64,000 nt of DNA from an uncultured Gemmatimonadales bacterium (lineage in GTDB: Bacteria > Gemmatimonadota > Gemmatimonadetes > Palauibacterales > Palauibacteraceae), in assembly GCA_947259585.1 (NCBI GenBank), contig CAMYMV010000008.1, positions 112,399 through 176,398 of the forward strand, in the 5' to 3' direction. Under the pieces are notes generated by a model that did no database searches, was not told where the DNA came from, and worked only from the letters and a program-made list of their open reading frames with translations. A program made the translations under genes and the position numbers. Shown here one piece after another: positions 17,300-26,540 of this stretch (position 1 is the first letter of the stretch; each line of letters starts with the position of its first letter).

Positions 17300-17342
17300 C
17301 TTAGCTCCCCCGCCGGGAACGCCGAACTCGCGGTCTTCCGGA

Positions 17343-18284
17343 TCAATTGCCGTTGCAGCGCAGCTCGTAGCGGCGCTCCGCGTAGGCTCCATCCTCCACC
17401 CACAAGCGTCTCGCGCGCTTCTCCACCATCGGACGCATCAGGCCGCCGAAGGCCCGAAAGAACGTGTGGAACTGCGGACGATCGGAGGCGGCGAGCGTGG
17501 CCTCGATGACCGCCGACCGACCCGGCTCGATCGGCGTCGCGTGAGTCTCCACGACCGACCCGACGCCTTCGCCCCGGATGATCGTCATCACGATCGTGCG
17601 CGGCTCGGGGCAGTGAAACCGGGCATCCACCTCCATGCCTAGCCTCTTCCCCATGCGGTAGACGACGCGGACGGTAATCGTCGTCTCGTCACGCTCGATC
17701 ACCTTCAAGCGGCCGAAGGAGTGTGGATGAAAGTGCACGCCGTGCCACGGATCGAGACGATTGGCAACCACATCGCGCGGATCGCAGCGTGCCTCCAGTC
17801 GCATCACGGCGTCGAAGTAGCGCTCCGGACGAGGCGGCAGGATCGGCTCGAGGGTACCCTCCTCGTCGCTCTCGGGCCGGACCCAGACCAGGACCCCGTC
17901 GTCAAACACGGGAAGGGGTCGCCAGGACCCGTGTGCCTCGTTGCCGAGCGCCAACCCGTGCCACGGGCACACGACGCAGCCGTCGCGGACGAATCCATCG
18001 GAGAGCCTGGCACCCATGTGGGGACAGCTGTCCGAAGCGACGACCGGACTCCCCTCCGATCTCCAGACGACGTAGTCCTCGCCGGCGATCCGGTACCGCT
18101 CGGGGCTCTCTCCGATGGCCCGGGATCCGTCCACCACATACCAGCCTCCCGAAGGAAGCGAGATCGCGTGCTGCAACGCGTTTTCGATCCAGGCGGGCTG
18201 CGCCTGCTGCCAGTCCGGAACGTCGGAAATCGGTTCGGCCGGGGGCAGCTTTCTTCCTATGTTGATGAACTTTGGCTCGCTCAT
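17343..18284 (-). CDS. Rieske [2Fe-2S] protein of carotenoid operon (DUF5914-like)
   Basis: A 313-residue protein, last gene of the carotenoid operon. The Rieske cluster ligands are seen as CPHMGA and, 17 residues on, CPWHGLAL (CxH...CxxH). After the Rieske domain (about residues 45-140) comes a 170-residue domain with PWHGVHFHPHSFG and ETHATPIEPG, a START-like strand and helix layout as in oxygenase alpha subunits. Actinobacterial aromatic-carotenoid clusters contain a comparable DUF5914 Rieske protein beside CrtU. It may pass electrons to, or catalyse, a ring modification. The ATG at 18284 is 37 bases from the upstream gene. Confidence 0.75.
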   Translation of the reverse strand: MSEPKFINIGRKLPPAEPISDVPDWQQAQPAWIENALQHAISLPSGGWYVVDGSRAIGESPERYRIAGEDYVVWRSEGSPVVASDSCPHMGARLSDGFVRDGCVVCPWHGLALGNEAHGSWRPLPVFDDGVLVWVRPESDEEGTLEPILPPRPERYFDAVMRLEARCDPRDVVANRLDPWHGVHFHPHSFGRLKVIERDETTITVRVVYRMGKRLGMEVDARFHCPEPRTIVMTIIRGEGVGSVVETHATPIEPGRSAVIEATLAASDRPQFHTFFRAFGGLMRPMVEKRARRLWVEDGAYAERRYELRCNGN

Positions 18285-18321
18285 GTCACCCAGACGCTGT
18301 AAGGGGCGCCCATAAGGGGCG

Positions 18322-19821
18322 CTAAGAAGGTACTCCTGCCAGCAGACCGCGAGGCGGAATCGAGCGGATGGGCTCGGACAGCACCCGATCGCGGGCGAGC
18401 AGATAGTTCGCGGCCAGAAAGCCGGACGCAACGGCGCGCTCCATCAGCGCGCTCGGAATCGGCAGCTTCACGAAGTCTCCCGCCACCGTCACTCCATCGA
18501 ACGGCGTCTCGACCGGAGGGCGCGACGCGTAAGATCCGGGCGCGAACGCCGGGCAGTCCTGTCTCACCAGATAACGCTGCTCGAGGATGCGGGAGTTCCG
18601 CGTTTCCGGGTACAGCGCGTGCAGGGCGCCGAGCAACTGGATCTTCAGCTGTTCGTCGTCCGTACCGGTCGCCACCGCGTAGGCGTGAAGCTCCACGATC
18701 GCTCCACCGTGCCTCTCGTACCACTGCCTGCTCTCATCCTCGAACAGGTGATAGAGCGAGATGTTGTCGATCGGTCCGAGGCCGGTCGTTCCGACAAACG
18801 GAGCCCTACCCCGTTCCGTGGGCCGGTCCAACCACAGGCGCCACACGGCGAACGGGTTCGTCAGCTCGAGTGACTCGATGCGATGGCGCCACTCTGGCTC
18901 CCCGAGATCGGGTGATTCCGCCACCAGGTCTTGCAGAGCCGGAACGGTCACCGCGAGGACGACGCTGTCCGCCTCGACTCGTCCCTCGTCCGTCCGCACC
19001 CGCCAGCCACCCTCGCCCACGCGCTCGATGGCGCGGGCGCTCTCACCCATCCGCATCGTTACCCGGAGATCTTCGAGGTAGCGTTCGAACGGCTCCCAGA
19101 TCGACCGGGAGAACGGTCGGCGCGCCACGTCGAATACGAGGCCCTCAGGATTCCCGGTGAAATAGAAGTGGAACATCATCAGCAGCTCCCCCGCCGACAT
19201 CTCGCGCTCCGGATTGAAGAACGAGTGGGAGAAGACATCGAACAGCAGGCGGCGCGCCCGCGGCGGAAAGCGGAGCGAATCCAGATACTCGCCGGCACTC
19301 ATGTGATCGCGCCTACCGTACGTCCGTCCCGCGTCGTAGGTGAGCATCTCGAGCGCCCGACGGCCGTTCACCCGGAGGAGGTCGGCCAGACCGAGAGCCG
19401 GCGACCGGGCGGTCAGCGACATCACGTTGAACGGCGTCCGCCGGGGGAGATCGCGGAAGCTCTGCACCTCGCCGTCCGGGCCCAGGATCGGGTAATCCTC
19501 CAGGGGGACGAGCAGCTCCAGTTCCGGGTCGATCCTCCGAAGCAGGGCGCGAAGGTTGTAGTACTGCCGAAAAAAAGCGTGGAAGCCTCTCTCCATCTCG
19601 AACGACTCTCCGCTCGACAGCCGCTCGCTCCACGCCCCGGCGCGCCCTCCCATGAAGCCCTCTCTCTCGACCAGCGTCACGTCGACGCCCCGCTCGGCCA
19701 GGACCGTCGCCGCTGCGACGCCGGCCAGACCGCCGCCGACGACGACCGCCGACCTGCCCTCGGGAACGGCGTGAGGCCCGGTGACACACGGCAGGTGGAG
19801 CTCTCTCACGAGCCGGGCCAT
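18322..19821 (-). CDS. FAD-dependent carotenoid oxidoreductase, CrtU-like
   Basis: A 499-residue flavoprotein of the amine-oxidase/phytoene-desaturase superfamily. The dinucleotide motif VVVGGGLAGVAAATVLAERG is at about residues 25-45, followed by GGRAGAW and MERGFHAFFRQYYNLR. The C-terminal FAD block is FDGVTVAGDFVKLPIPSALM. The central part (FSHSFFNPEREMSAGELLMM) resembles CrtU, the beta-carotene desaturase/methyltransferase that makes isorenieratene in Streptomyces and green sulfur bacteria. The assignment rests on remembered family patterns plus the neighbours. The start overlaps the methyltransferase stop by one base. Confidence 0.68.
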   Translation of the reverse strand: MARLVRELHLPCVTGPHAVPEGRSAVVVGGGLAGVAAATVLAERGVDVTLVEREGFMGGRAGAWSERLSSGESFEMERGFHAFFRQYYNLRALLRRIDPELELLVPLEDYPILGPDGEVQSFRDLPRRTPFNVMSLTARSPALGLADLLRVNGRRALEMLTYDAGRTYGRRDHMSAGEYLDSLRFPPRARRLLFDVFSHSFFNPEREMSAGELLMMFHFYFTGNPEGLVFDVARRPFSRSIWEPFERYLEDLRVTMRMGESARAIERVGEGGWRVRTDEGRVEADSVVLAVTVPALQDLVAESPDLGEPEWRHRIESLELTNPFAVWRLWLDRPTERGRAPFVGTTGLGPIDNISLYHLFEDESRQWYERHGGAIVELHAYAVATGTDDEQLKIQLLGALHALYPETRNSRILEQRYLVRQDCPAFAPGSYASRPPVETPFDGVTVAGDFVKLPIPSALMERAVASGFLAANYLLARDRVLSEPIRSIPPRGLLAGVPS

Positions 19822-20546
19822 CAGGACTGCTTCCGGCCAATGAAGCTGTGCACGACGCCCCGCTGCCAGCCGTCCATTGGTTCGGTCCGCACGTCGATGA
19901 ACCCGGCCTTCCGAAGCCGGCCCTCCAGCTCATCCACGGAGTCGAATTCGAGCACGCTTCTTTGCAGATAGCGGAAGATCGACGTGGTGCCCGTGACCGC
20001 GAAGCCGAGTGGAATGACGACGCCGCTCGTAACGCCCCTCCAGATCAGACGCGCCCGGGAGGATCCGGCGACCGAATACTCGTGCAGGCACAGCACTCCG
20101 CCAGCCGCCAACAGGGCGCCGACCCGCCTCAGGCAGAGATCCGGATCCGGCACGTTGCGGATTCCGTACGCCATCAGGATTCCGTCGTACGGCCCTGCTG
20201 CCCCGGCCGCGGCCGGATCCATCGCATCGCCCTGGAGCCATGCGACGCTCTGCAGGCCGGGCTTTTGCCGAGCCTGTACCAGCATGCCGGCGGACGCGTC
20301 CATTCCGGTGAGCTCGGCCTCGGGATAGACCGCACGCAACGCGGCCGTCGAGAGCCCGGTACCGCAGCAAAGATCGAGGATTCGGGCCTCGGCCTCGAGA
20401 CCCAGGCGCTCGGCGCTCCAGCGGAGGTGCTTCGAGTATCCGGGGTTGAGTGCGTTGAGTCGGTCGTAGCCTCGCGCGACGCGATCGAAGTCGGAGGCTA
20501 TCCGGCTCTTCCGCGTCGCCAGGTCTGCGTCGGCCGGTGCGCTCAA
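19821..20546 (-). CDS. UbiE/CrtT-like class I methyltransferase
   Basis: A 241-residue SAM-dependent methyltransferase. Motif I is ILDLCCGTGLSTAALR near residue 56, motif post-I is LTGMDASAGML, motif II lies in YDGILMAYGIRNVPDPDLCL, and the N-terminal FDRVARGYDRLNALNPGYS is the UbiE/MenG signature. Within the carotenoid operon it corresponds in position and type to CrtT of actinobacterial isorenieratene clusters. A menaquinone/ubiquinone methyltransferase role is the alternative. The last helix includes VHSFIGRK. It starts nine bases after the crtB stop. Confidence 0.85.
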   Translation of the reverse strand: MSAPADADLATRKSRIASDFDRVARGYDRLNALNPGYSKHLRWSAERLGLEAEARILDLCCGTGLSTAALRAVYPEAELTGMDASAGMLVQARQKPGLQSVAWLQGDAMDPAAAGAAGPYDGILMAYGIRNVPDPDLCLRRVGALLAAGGVLCLHEYSVAGSSRARLIWRGVTSGVVIPLGFAVTGTTSIFRYLQRSVLEFDSVDELEGRLRKAGFIDVRTEPMDGWQRGVVHSFIGRKQS

Positions 20547-20555
20547 CGGACCACG

Positions 20556-21503
20556 TCAAACAGGTAGGACATCTTCCGGATAGCTTACCAGGCGTGCTGG
20601 TGCGCACGCCCCACCGACCTGCAGCCGCAGGACCCGCAACGGAAGGTCAGCGCCCGAAGCCCCGAGCGCGCTCAGGGCCAGCGCGAGCTTCCGAGACGTG
20701 GGGACGTAGGCGCGCCCCGCCATGGGATCGCAACCGGCGCTGCGTATGCGACCTCCGATGGTGGAGTAGACCATTCGGGCTGTTCGAATGGCGGTCGAAC
20801 ATCTCCACGACAGCGCGGGCAGGCCCTCATCGCCGGAGGCGTAGTAACGATCGGCTTCTTCCAACAAGTGAGCGATGGTTCGGGCCACGGACGCACCCGC
20901 CGCCTCCGGAAACGGTCCGCCCAGCTTGTCGATCAGATTCGGAGCGCCGTACTGCGCGAGAAGAGACTCCGGCAGATAGACCCGTCCCCGCTGCCAGTCC
21001 TCCTCCACATCCCGGCAGATGTTGGTGAGCTGCATGGCCATACCCATATGCGCCGCGTTGCGCATGGCGTCCTCGTCCTTGACACCCATCACGTGACACA
21101 TCATTAGCCCTACGCTGCCCGCAACGCAGTAGCAGTACTCCAGCAGCGGATCGAGACTCTCGTAGCGCTGGCCCCTGACGTCCATCTCCATTCCGGCCAG
21201 CAGATCCTCCGCATACTGCCTCGGGATGCTCCTCTCGTGAACCGTCCGGCGGAACATCTCGAGCGCCGGATCCGGAGTGGAACGGCCGGCATAGATGTCA
21301 TCGAGCTCCACCCTCAGCCCGCCCAGTGCCGCCTCCGGACCTTCGGGCCCGGCCAGGTCGATCGCGTCATCCGCTCGTCGGCACCACGCATAAACGGCCA
21401 CCGCCCGGTCCCGAACGTCGTTCGGCAGGAGCCGGGCGGCGAACGCGAAGCTCTTCGAGTGGAGCTGGATGACGTCGTAGCAGGCGCGCAGCGCTTCGTT
21501 CAC
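20556..21503 (-). CDS. crtB: 15-cis-phytoene synthase
   Basis: A 315-residue head-to-head prenyl synthase that condenses two geranylgeranyl diphosphates to phytoene. The first aspartate-rich motif is CRRADDAIDL (about residues 40-50). The second, NICRDVEEDWQRGRVYLPES, is the phytoene/squalene synthase signature. The central segment YCYCVAGSVGLMM is also diagnostic. Its start overlaps the crtI stop by four bases (ATGA), so it is translated with crtI. The C-terminal 30 residues are less conserved. Confidence 0.95.
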   Translation of the reverse strand: MNEALRACYDVIQLHSKSFAFAARLLPNDVRDRAVAVYAWCRRADDAIDLAGPEGPEAALGGLRVELDDIYAGRSTPDPALEMFRRTVHERSIPRQYAEDLLAGMEMDVRGQRYESLDPLLEYCYCVAGSVGLMMCHVMGVKDEDAMRNAAHMGMAMQLTNICRDVEEDWQRGRVYLPESLLAQYGAPNLIDKLGGPFPEAAGASVARTIAHLLEEADRYYASGDEGLPALSWRCSTAIRTARMVYSTIGGRIRSAGCDPMAGRAYVPTSRKLALALSALGASGADLPLRVLRLQVGGACAPARLVSYPEDVLPV

Positions 21504-22996
21504 GGCTGAAAATCCTCGATGACCAGCCCGGCGGTCGCCTTGGCCGAGTTCATCACGCCCGGAACGCCCGCGCCGGGGTGCGTGCCGGCCCCGACGAGGT
21601 AGAGCCCGGGAATGCGGTCATCTCGATTGTGCGGCCGGAACCAGGCGCTCTGGGAAAGCTTGGGAGCGCAAGAGAAAGCCGAACCATGGTACGAGTTGAG
21701 CACGGTCTCGAAGTCCGAGGGCGTGAGCCAGCGCTTCGTCACCAGGTGCTTCCTGAGGTTCGGCAGATAGCGCTCCAGGTACTCCAGAATCCGGTCCGCG
21801 TACGCTTCGGCGGCCGACGCCCAATCGATGCGTGCGTTACCCAGGTGCGGGACCGGGGCGAGGACATAGAACGCCTCGCACCCAGGCGGAGCAAGAGATG
21901 GATCGGTGACAGTGGGCGCGTGCAGATAGAGGCTGAAATCTTCCGGCAGCCGGTCTCCGTGAAAGATGTCCTTCAGAAGTCCTCGGAAGCGACGCCCGAA
22001 CAGGATCGTGTGGTGCGCGACCGTCTCATCGTAGCGACGGTCGGTCCCGAAATAGAGCACGAACAGCGACATCGACCACTCCATCCGCTCCAGCCGTCGG
22101 CGCATAGGCGCAGCTTCGGGGACGGAGCGGAACAGCTTCCCGTACGTGTGGTGCAGATCCGCGTTCGAGACGACGAGATCGAAGAGTTCATCCTCCTGGA
22201 GCACGGTCGAGATTCGATGGGTCGCCCTTCCGTTCGTCCGCTCCAGGTCGATCCGCTCCACCGGCGCGCTCAAGCGAATCTCACCGCCCAACTCCTCGAA
22301 CAGCCCGACGAGCGCCTGCACGAGAGCGCCCGTGCCACCGCGCGGGAACAGAACGCCCCATTCCCGCTCCAGGTAGTGGATGAGGACGTAGATGGAGCTG
22401 GTCTCGAACGGGTTCCCGCCGACCAGCAGGGAGTGGAAGCTGAGCGCCTGTCGAACGTGCTCATCCTCGACGAATCGGCTCACCGCCGTATAGACGGACC
22501 GATCCGCTCGCAGGCGGATGAGGTCGGGGGCCACACGCACCATGTCGGAGAAACGCAGAAACGGGGTGGAGGCGAGCTCGGCATACCCGGCCTGGAACAC
22601 CCGGCTCGCGTACTCCACGAAGGCCAGGTAGCCGTCGACGTCCGCTGGATTGCGCGCCCGGATCTGGGCGACCATGGAGTCGGTGTCGCCGGCGTAGTCG
22701 AACCGAGCCCCATCCTCCCAGTGCAGCCGGTAGAAGGGCTCGACCCGCATAAGCTCCACGTAGTCGCCGAGGCTCCGTCCCGCCTCCTCGAACAGCTCCT
22801 CGAACACATGCGGGGCCGTGATGACCGTGGGCCCGCCATCGAAGATGAAGCCGTCCTGCTCGTAGACGTAGGCCCGGCCGCCCGGCCGATCCCTGGCCTC
22901 GAAGATGACCGTCTCGAAGCCGGCGCTCTGTAGCCTCACGGCGACGGCCAGGCCTCCGAACCCGCTCCCTACGACGGCCGCGCGCGGCGCCTTCAT
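21500..22996 (-). CDS. crtI: phytoene desaturase
   Basis: A 498-residue CrtI-type desaturase that converts phytoene to lycopene or a related polyene with FAD. The N-terminal dinucleotide motif is AAVVGSGFGGLAVAVRLQ, then GGRAYVYEQDGFIFDGGPTV. The C-terminal block is GLYLVGAGTHPGAGVPGVM, the bacterial CrtI signature. The ATG at 22996 is used because it falls one base after the crtE stop. An earlier in-frame start would lie inside crtE. The number of desaturation steps cannot be read from sequence. Confidence 0.95.
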   Translation of the reverse strand: MKAPRAAVVGSGFGGLAVAVRLQSAGFETVIFEARDRPGGRAYVYEQDGFIFDGGPTVITAPHVFEELFEEAGRSLGDYVELMRVEPFYRLHWEDGARFDYAGDTDSMVAQIRARNPADVDGYLAFVEYASRVFQAGYAELASTPFLRFSDMVRVAPDLIRLRADRSVYTAVSRFVEDEHVRQALSFHSLLVGGNPFETSSIYVLIHYLEREWGVLFPRGGTGALVQALVGLFEELGGEIRLSAPVERIDLERTNGRATHRISTVLQEDELFDLVVSNADLHHTYGKLFRSVPEAAPMRRRLERMEWSMSLFVLYFGTDRRYDETVAHHTILFGRRFRGLLKDIFHGDRLPEDFSLYLHAPTVTDPSLAPPGCEAFYVLAPVPHLGNARIDWASAAEAYADRILEYLERYLPNLRKHLVTKRWLTPSDFETVLNSYHGSAFSCAPKLSQSAWFRPHNRDDRIPGLYLVGAGTHPGAGVPGVMNSAKATAGLVIEDFQP

Positions 22997-22997
22997 A

Positions 22998-24032
22998 TCA
23001 ATCGAACGCCCGCTCCAGCCTGTCGACGTCCGCGCGGATGGCCTCGAGCTGGACACACTCGCCGAACTCCTCCTCGAGGCCCACGAGCGCCATGTCGAGG
23101 TGGGCCCTGATCTTCTTCGCCGCGCTCGGAGCGAGGAGCGTCCGTATCCGCTCCAGGACCCGCTCCGCCTCCCAGTCGATGGAAATCCCCCGCACCTGCC
23201 GGACGAGTTCCGCGTAACTCAGCTCGTCGCAGTCCTCACCCAGCCAGGCCCACGGCCAGGTCGGACGCGCCAGCTTGATGTCCTCGATGCCCTTCTCTCG
23301 GCGTCTGTCGACTCCAATTCCGCTCCAGTCGTCGAGCATCTGAAGGCCGACGCCCAGCTCCCCGCCGAACCGACCGAGCGCCTCGATCCTCTTGGGGGCT
23401 CCACCCGCCGCGCGGGCGCCGAGGGTCGCTCCGAGGCGCATGAGGGATCCCGTCTTCATGCGAGTCGTGCCGGCTACCAGTCCGGGCACGTCAGTCTTGC
23501 GAACGGCTGTGATGCGGACCGACAGATCCAAGGCCTGACCTTGATGGCAGCGAAGCAGGGCGAGGCTGATGTCCTCGTACAAGGCCAGCCGCCGCTCGTC
23601 GGACATCGGGAGGCGCGATATCAACGCGAGAGACAGAAAGTACAGCCAATTCCCCGTGTTCAGGGCCAGTGGCAGCCCGTGCCGGCGATGGAGGGCCGGC
23701 TCTCCGCGTCGCATCGGCGAGTCGTCTTCAATGTCGTCGATCACCAGCGAGCCGACGTGCAGCAGCTCGATCATCACCGGAAGCATGTCGGGCGGACCGT
23801 CGGACCCGCCGTCGGCCAAATGCCACGAACACTCGAGCAACCGGGCTCGAAGACCCTTGCCGGTGCGTCCGAGGATATCCCGAGCGGGGTCGAGGAGAGC
23901 CGAATCCCAGAAACGGGGATCGAATCTCTCTTCGGCCTCCAACGAGGCCGGCAACTCCTCCAGGAGCGCGGCGAGGGACGTGGCCAAACCTGCGTCCGGC
24001 TCCAGTAACCTGGCGGTATAGCTCATCGGCAA
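22998..24032 (-). CDS. crtE: geranylgeranyl diphosphate synthase (polyprenyl synthetase)
   Basis: A 344-residue E-type isoprenyl diphosphate synthase supplying GGPP to CrtB. The first aspartate-rich motif is seen in LVIDDIEDDSPMRRG. The expected second motif DDxxD appears as LQMLDDWSGIG, keeping two Asp but lacking the third at the usual place, and the following lysine/aspartate pattern is also divergent. The rest of the helical fold, including ALNTGNWLYFLSLALI, is normal. Start ATG at 24032; another ATG at 24026 is possible. It begins six bases after crtY. Confidence 0.88.
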   Translation of the reverse strand: MPMSYTARLLEPDAGLATSLAALLEELPASLEAEERFDPRFWDSALLDPARDILGRTGKGLRARLLECSWHLADGGSDGPPDMLPVMIELLHVGSLVIDDIEDDSPMRRGEPALHRRHGLPLALNTGNWLYFLSLALISRLPMSDERRLALYEDISLALLRCHQGQALDLSVRITAVRKTDVPGLVAGTTRMKTGSLMRLGATLGARAAGGAPKRIEALGRFGGELGVGLQMLDDWSGIGVDRRREKGIEDIKLARPTWPWAWLGEDCDELSYAELVRQVRGISIDWEAERVLERIRTLLAPSAAKKIRAHLDMALVGLEEEFGECVQLEAIRADVDRLERAFD

Positions 24033-24038
24033 GCCCGT

Positions 24039-25175
24039 TTATCTGAGGCGGTAGCTTATCGATAGACCGCGAGGCGGCCATCCTGAGACCAAACGAAGGC
24101 AATCGCGCCAAGTTAGCCGCAGCGCATAGAAGTTTCCAATGGTGTTGGCCGGCAGGCGATAGAAACGCTCGAACACCCAGATCCGCGAGGCAGGTGCAAA
24201 CCAGCGGAAGAGAGATCGATTGAGTAACTGGGTAAACAGAACCTGACGGCTGTGCCGGCGGCCAAGCCGTCTGAACTCACGACCGAACAGCGCGTCCGGC
24301 GGACGGCTCGCGACAAACTCCGCCAGGCGAGCCGCGACCGGGAAGGAATAGCCGGTCCCGGGATGGAACCAGCCGCCCCGGTATCCGGCGACAAGCGGCC
24401 CAGGCCCCGGCTGCTCGAAGGCAGCGGCCCACGGCATCGGCAGCACTCCGGTCTCCTCTCTCGAGATGCCTGCGACTTCCCAACCCTGGGCGGCCACGTA
24501 GTCGAGAATCCGGCGACGCAGCTCCACCGGGGCCAATGAGCACGACTCGTGGAAGTAGGTGTCCTCGACGAGCAGCCTCGAAGAGCCGAGCGGGAGAACA
24601 TAAAGGAAGCGGAAGCCCTCCGATTGATCGACGGTCGCGTCCATCAGGACTGGACGATCAAGGCCGTGCGGCCGGGCCAATTCCATCTCGAGGCCGAGAA
24701 ACTTCTGGTAACCCTCGCGGCGCCGCTCCGAAGGGGGCGGCGGACCCCGAGAATCGACGACGACCGCCCCTTCCAGACGCTTCCCCGATCCAAGGGTGAC
24801 GGCGTGCGAGCCGACATCCGCTGCTTCTTGGTTGAGGAACAGCTTCGACCCAGCTCCCCCCCTACGCACAGCGGTCGAGACGACCTCGTCCAGGCGCTCG
24901 CTCGTGACGGCCGAGTACCGGCCCTCCAACGTCCGCTCCAGGTGTGGAAAGACGACCCGGTAGCCGGGCCATTCGTGCACGACCAGCGGCTCCAGCCACT
25001 CGCGGCATTCGGGGCTGACATCGTCCCGGTGGAAGCACCACGTGTGGTTGCCACCGAGGACGCTGCCCCGTTCGACGAGAGCGATCCGGCTCGCCGGCTG
25101 CCGCTTCCGGAGCGCCGTGGCGATCAGACCGTTCTGAAGGCCGCCGCCAACCAGGACATAGTCGAAGTCCGCCAT
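24039..25175 (-). CDS. crtY: lycopene beta-cyclase, CrtY type
   Basis: A 378-residue flavoprotein that cyclises lycopene ends to beta-rings, first gene of the carotenoid operon. Seen: YVLVGGGLQNGLIATAL at the N-terminus, GGNHTWCFH near residue 42, SSRLLVEDTYF in the middle and the highly conserved YRGGWFHPGTGYSFPVA. This is the proteobacterial CrtY layout, not the CrtYc/Yd heterodimer or the plant CrtL. With CrtE, CrtI and CrtB it gives beta-carotene; the three downstream genes would modify the rings. The promoter should lie in the 63-base space before 25239. Confidence 0.95.
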   Translation of the reverse strand: MADFDYVLVGGGLQNGLIATALRKRQPASRIALVERGSVLGGNHTWCFHRDDVSPECREWLEPLVVHEWPGYRVVFPHLERTLEGRYSAVTSERLDEVVSTAVRRGGAGSKLFLNQEAADVGSHAVTLGSGKRLEGAVVVDSRGPPPPSERRREGYQKFLGLEMELARPHGLDRPVLMDATVDQSEGFRFLYVLPLGSSRLLVEDTYFHESCSLAPVELRRRILDYVAAQGWEVAGISREETGVLPMPWAAAFEQPGPGPLVAGYRGGWFHPGTGYSFPVAARLAEFVASRPPDALFGREFRRLGRRHSRQVLFTQLLNRSLFRWFAPASRIWVFERFYRLPANTIGNFYALRLTWRDCLRLVSGWPPRGLSISYRLR

Positions 25176-25238
25176 GCGGGGATGATGGCGACTGGTCGCC
25201 CCGGAACCAACTGGAGGTCGAGAGTACTTAACTCCTAT

Positions 25239-26027
25239 ATGTCACGTGGACGAAAAAGCGGAATGCCGATGCCCACCGCCACATCGATGTATCCTGCCGT
25301 CAGCCACCGGGTTTCGCGGAGAGCGCGTCCCCTTCCATACCTCACGCTCGTGCTGACGTCGCTGCTGGGCACGACGCTCGCATCCCCGGGGATCGCGCAG
25401 CCGTTTGCGGCAAAGCCTTCCGCCACAGCGGCGTCAAGTGATGACCCCTTCGACCCATCCGGGCTGGCCGAAGGTCCGTTCTCCGAGATGTCCGCCCTCC
25501 TCGAGGTCACCATCTTCAAGATCGACGTCCTGACGCTCACGGTTCGAGTGAACGCGGCAACCGCCGAGCGCTTGAGGTGGCTTACGGAGGGGCGACCCTA
25601 CAGCGAGGAGCTCGCGGATTCGGTCGCCGCCGTGATGCTCGATGTCGAGGACGCCTGGGCCCGGCAGGTGTTCCACCGTGACGTGAGCTTGGGCCGCCTG
25701 ACGGGCGGCATGCGAGACACGGGCAGGAAGGCGGCCGAGGCCGGTTTTATTACGCAGGAGTTCTTCGAGGAGTTCTCCGAGAACGTCCCGGTCTGGTTCG
25801 GCTTTCTGGAGGAAACCGGCGCCAAGAAGGGAGACGAGATCATCTTCCGTATCGACGGGGACCGCCTACGGACGATCTACCGAACGGTAGACGGCCGGGT
25901 TCTGATGGATGAGGTGGCGGAAGGCGTGGAGGGACGGCGGGCGAGCATCCCGAGCTTCTACGCGCCCGGCACCCGGTTTCGGAAGCGTCTCGTGGAGTCG
26001 CTGATCGCGTCCTCGAGCGGAGCCTAG
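25239..26027 (+). CDS. exported protein, possibly chalcone isomerase-like
   Basis: About 262 residues, transcribed away from crtY. A basic N-terminus and hydrophobic stretch (TLVLTSLLGTTLASPGIAQ) form a signal peptide; internal ATGs at 25263, 25269 and 25287 are alternative starts. The mature part contains EVTIFKIDVLTLTVRV, then EFFEEFSENVPVWFGFLEET, and GDEIIFRIDGDRLRTIY. The order of an early strand with FKIDV and a late strand GDRL resembles bacterial chalcone-isomerase-like proteins, but the match is weak. Its stop overlaps the convergent 100-residue gene by four bases. Confidence 0.6.
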   Translation: MSRGRKSGMPMPTATSMYPAVSHRVSRRARPLPYLTLVLTSLLGTTLASPGIAQPFAAKPSATAASSDDPFDPSGLAEGPFSEMSALLEVTIFKIDVLTLTVRVNAATAERLRWLTEGRPYSEELADSVAAVMLDVEDAWARQVFHRDVSLGRLTGGMRDTGRKAAEAGFITQEFFEEFSENVPVWFGFLEETGAKKGDEIIFRIDGDRLRTIYRTVDGRVLMDEVAEGVEGRRASIPSFYAPGTRFRKRLVESLIASSSGA

Positions 26028-26326
26028 CCCTCGTGCTGGCGTCCGGTGCCTCTCCTGAGCGCCGATATCCGTGCCTTTCGGACCAGCTCCTCCGACTCGT
26101 CGAGCGTGCGGACCTCTTTCCCGTGCAGATCCACGGGTAGGAACTCCAGCCGCTCGAGCAGCTCCTCGCCGCTGGCGCCCGTCAACGGACACTCCACGGT
26201 ATCGCAGGAGTCGACCTTCTCCAGGCAGGTCACGTTCGACATGTCCATCTCACGCTCGGCTCCGGGGTCCACCTTCACGAGAACCTCGCAGTCACAAGCG
26301 GCGCAGTAGGCCACGTAGTTTTTCAT
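26024..26326 (-). CDS. small Cys-rich protein of unknown function
   Basis: A 100-residue protein with a strong GGAGG eight bases before the ATG. The N-terminus has CAACDCE, and a second set CLEKVDSCDTVECPL follows about 30 residues later. Together they give six Cys that could hold a metal. The C-terminal half is an acidic and basic helix (ESEELVRKARISALRR). I do not recognise the family. Confidence 0.65.
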   Translation of the reverse strand: MKNYVAYCAACDCEVLVKVDPGAEREMDMSNVTCLEKVDSCDTVECPLTGASGEELLERLEFLPVDLHGKEVRTLDESEELVRKARISALRRGTGRQHEG

Positions 26327-26540
26327 GGCTGCCTCCTGGATGTCTCGGAGCCCGATCGACCGGTCCGCATCGGGCTACGCAATCGGCCTGCTTCAGACTA
26401 CCAAGTTCGGCCGGAATCGCCTAGGGGGAGATCCTCGCGCTCGCGGGTGGGAGATTACCTGACAGACGCAGCGGAGCTCACACGGCCCCGCGTCAACGAG
26501 GTGCCAGCCTGCCGGTCCGGACCGCGCTGGGAGCGCGGCG

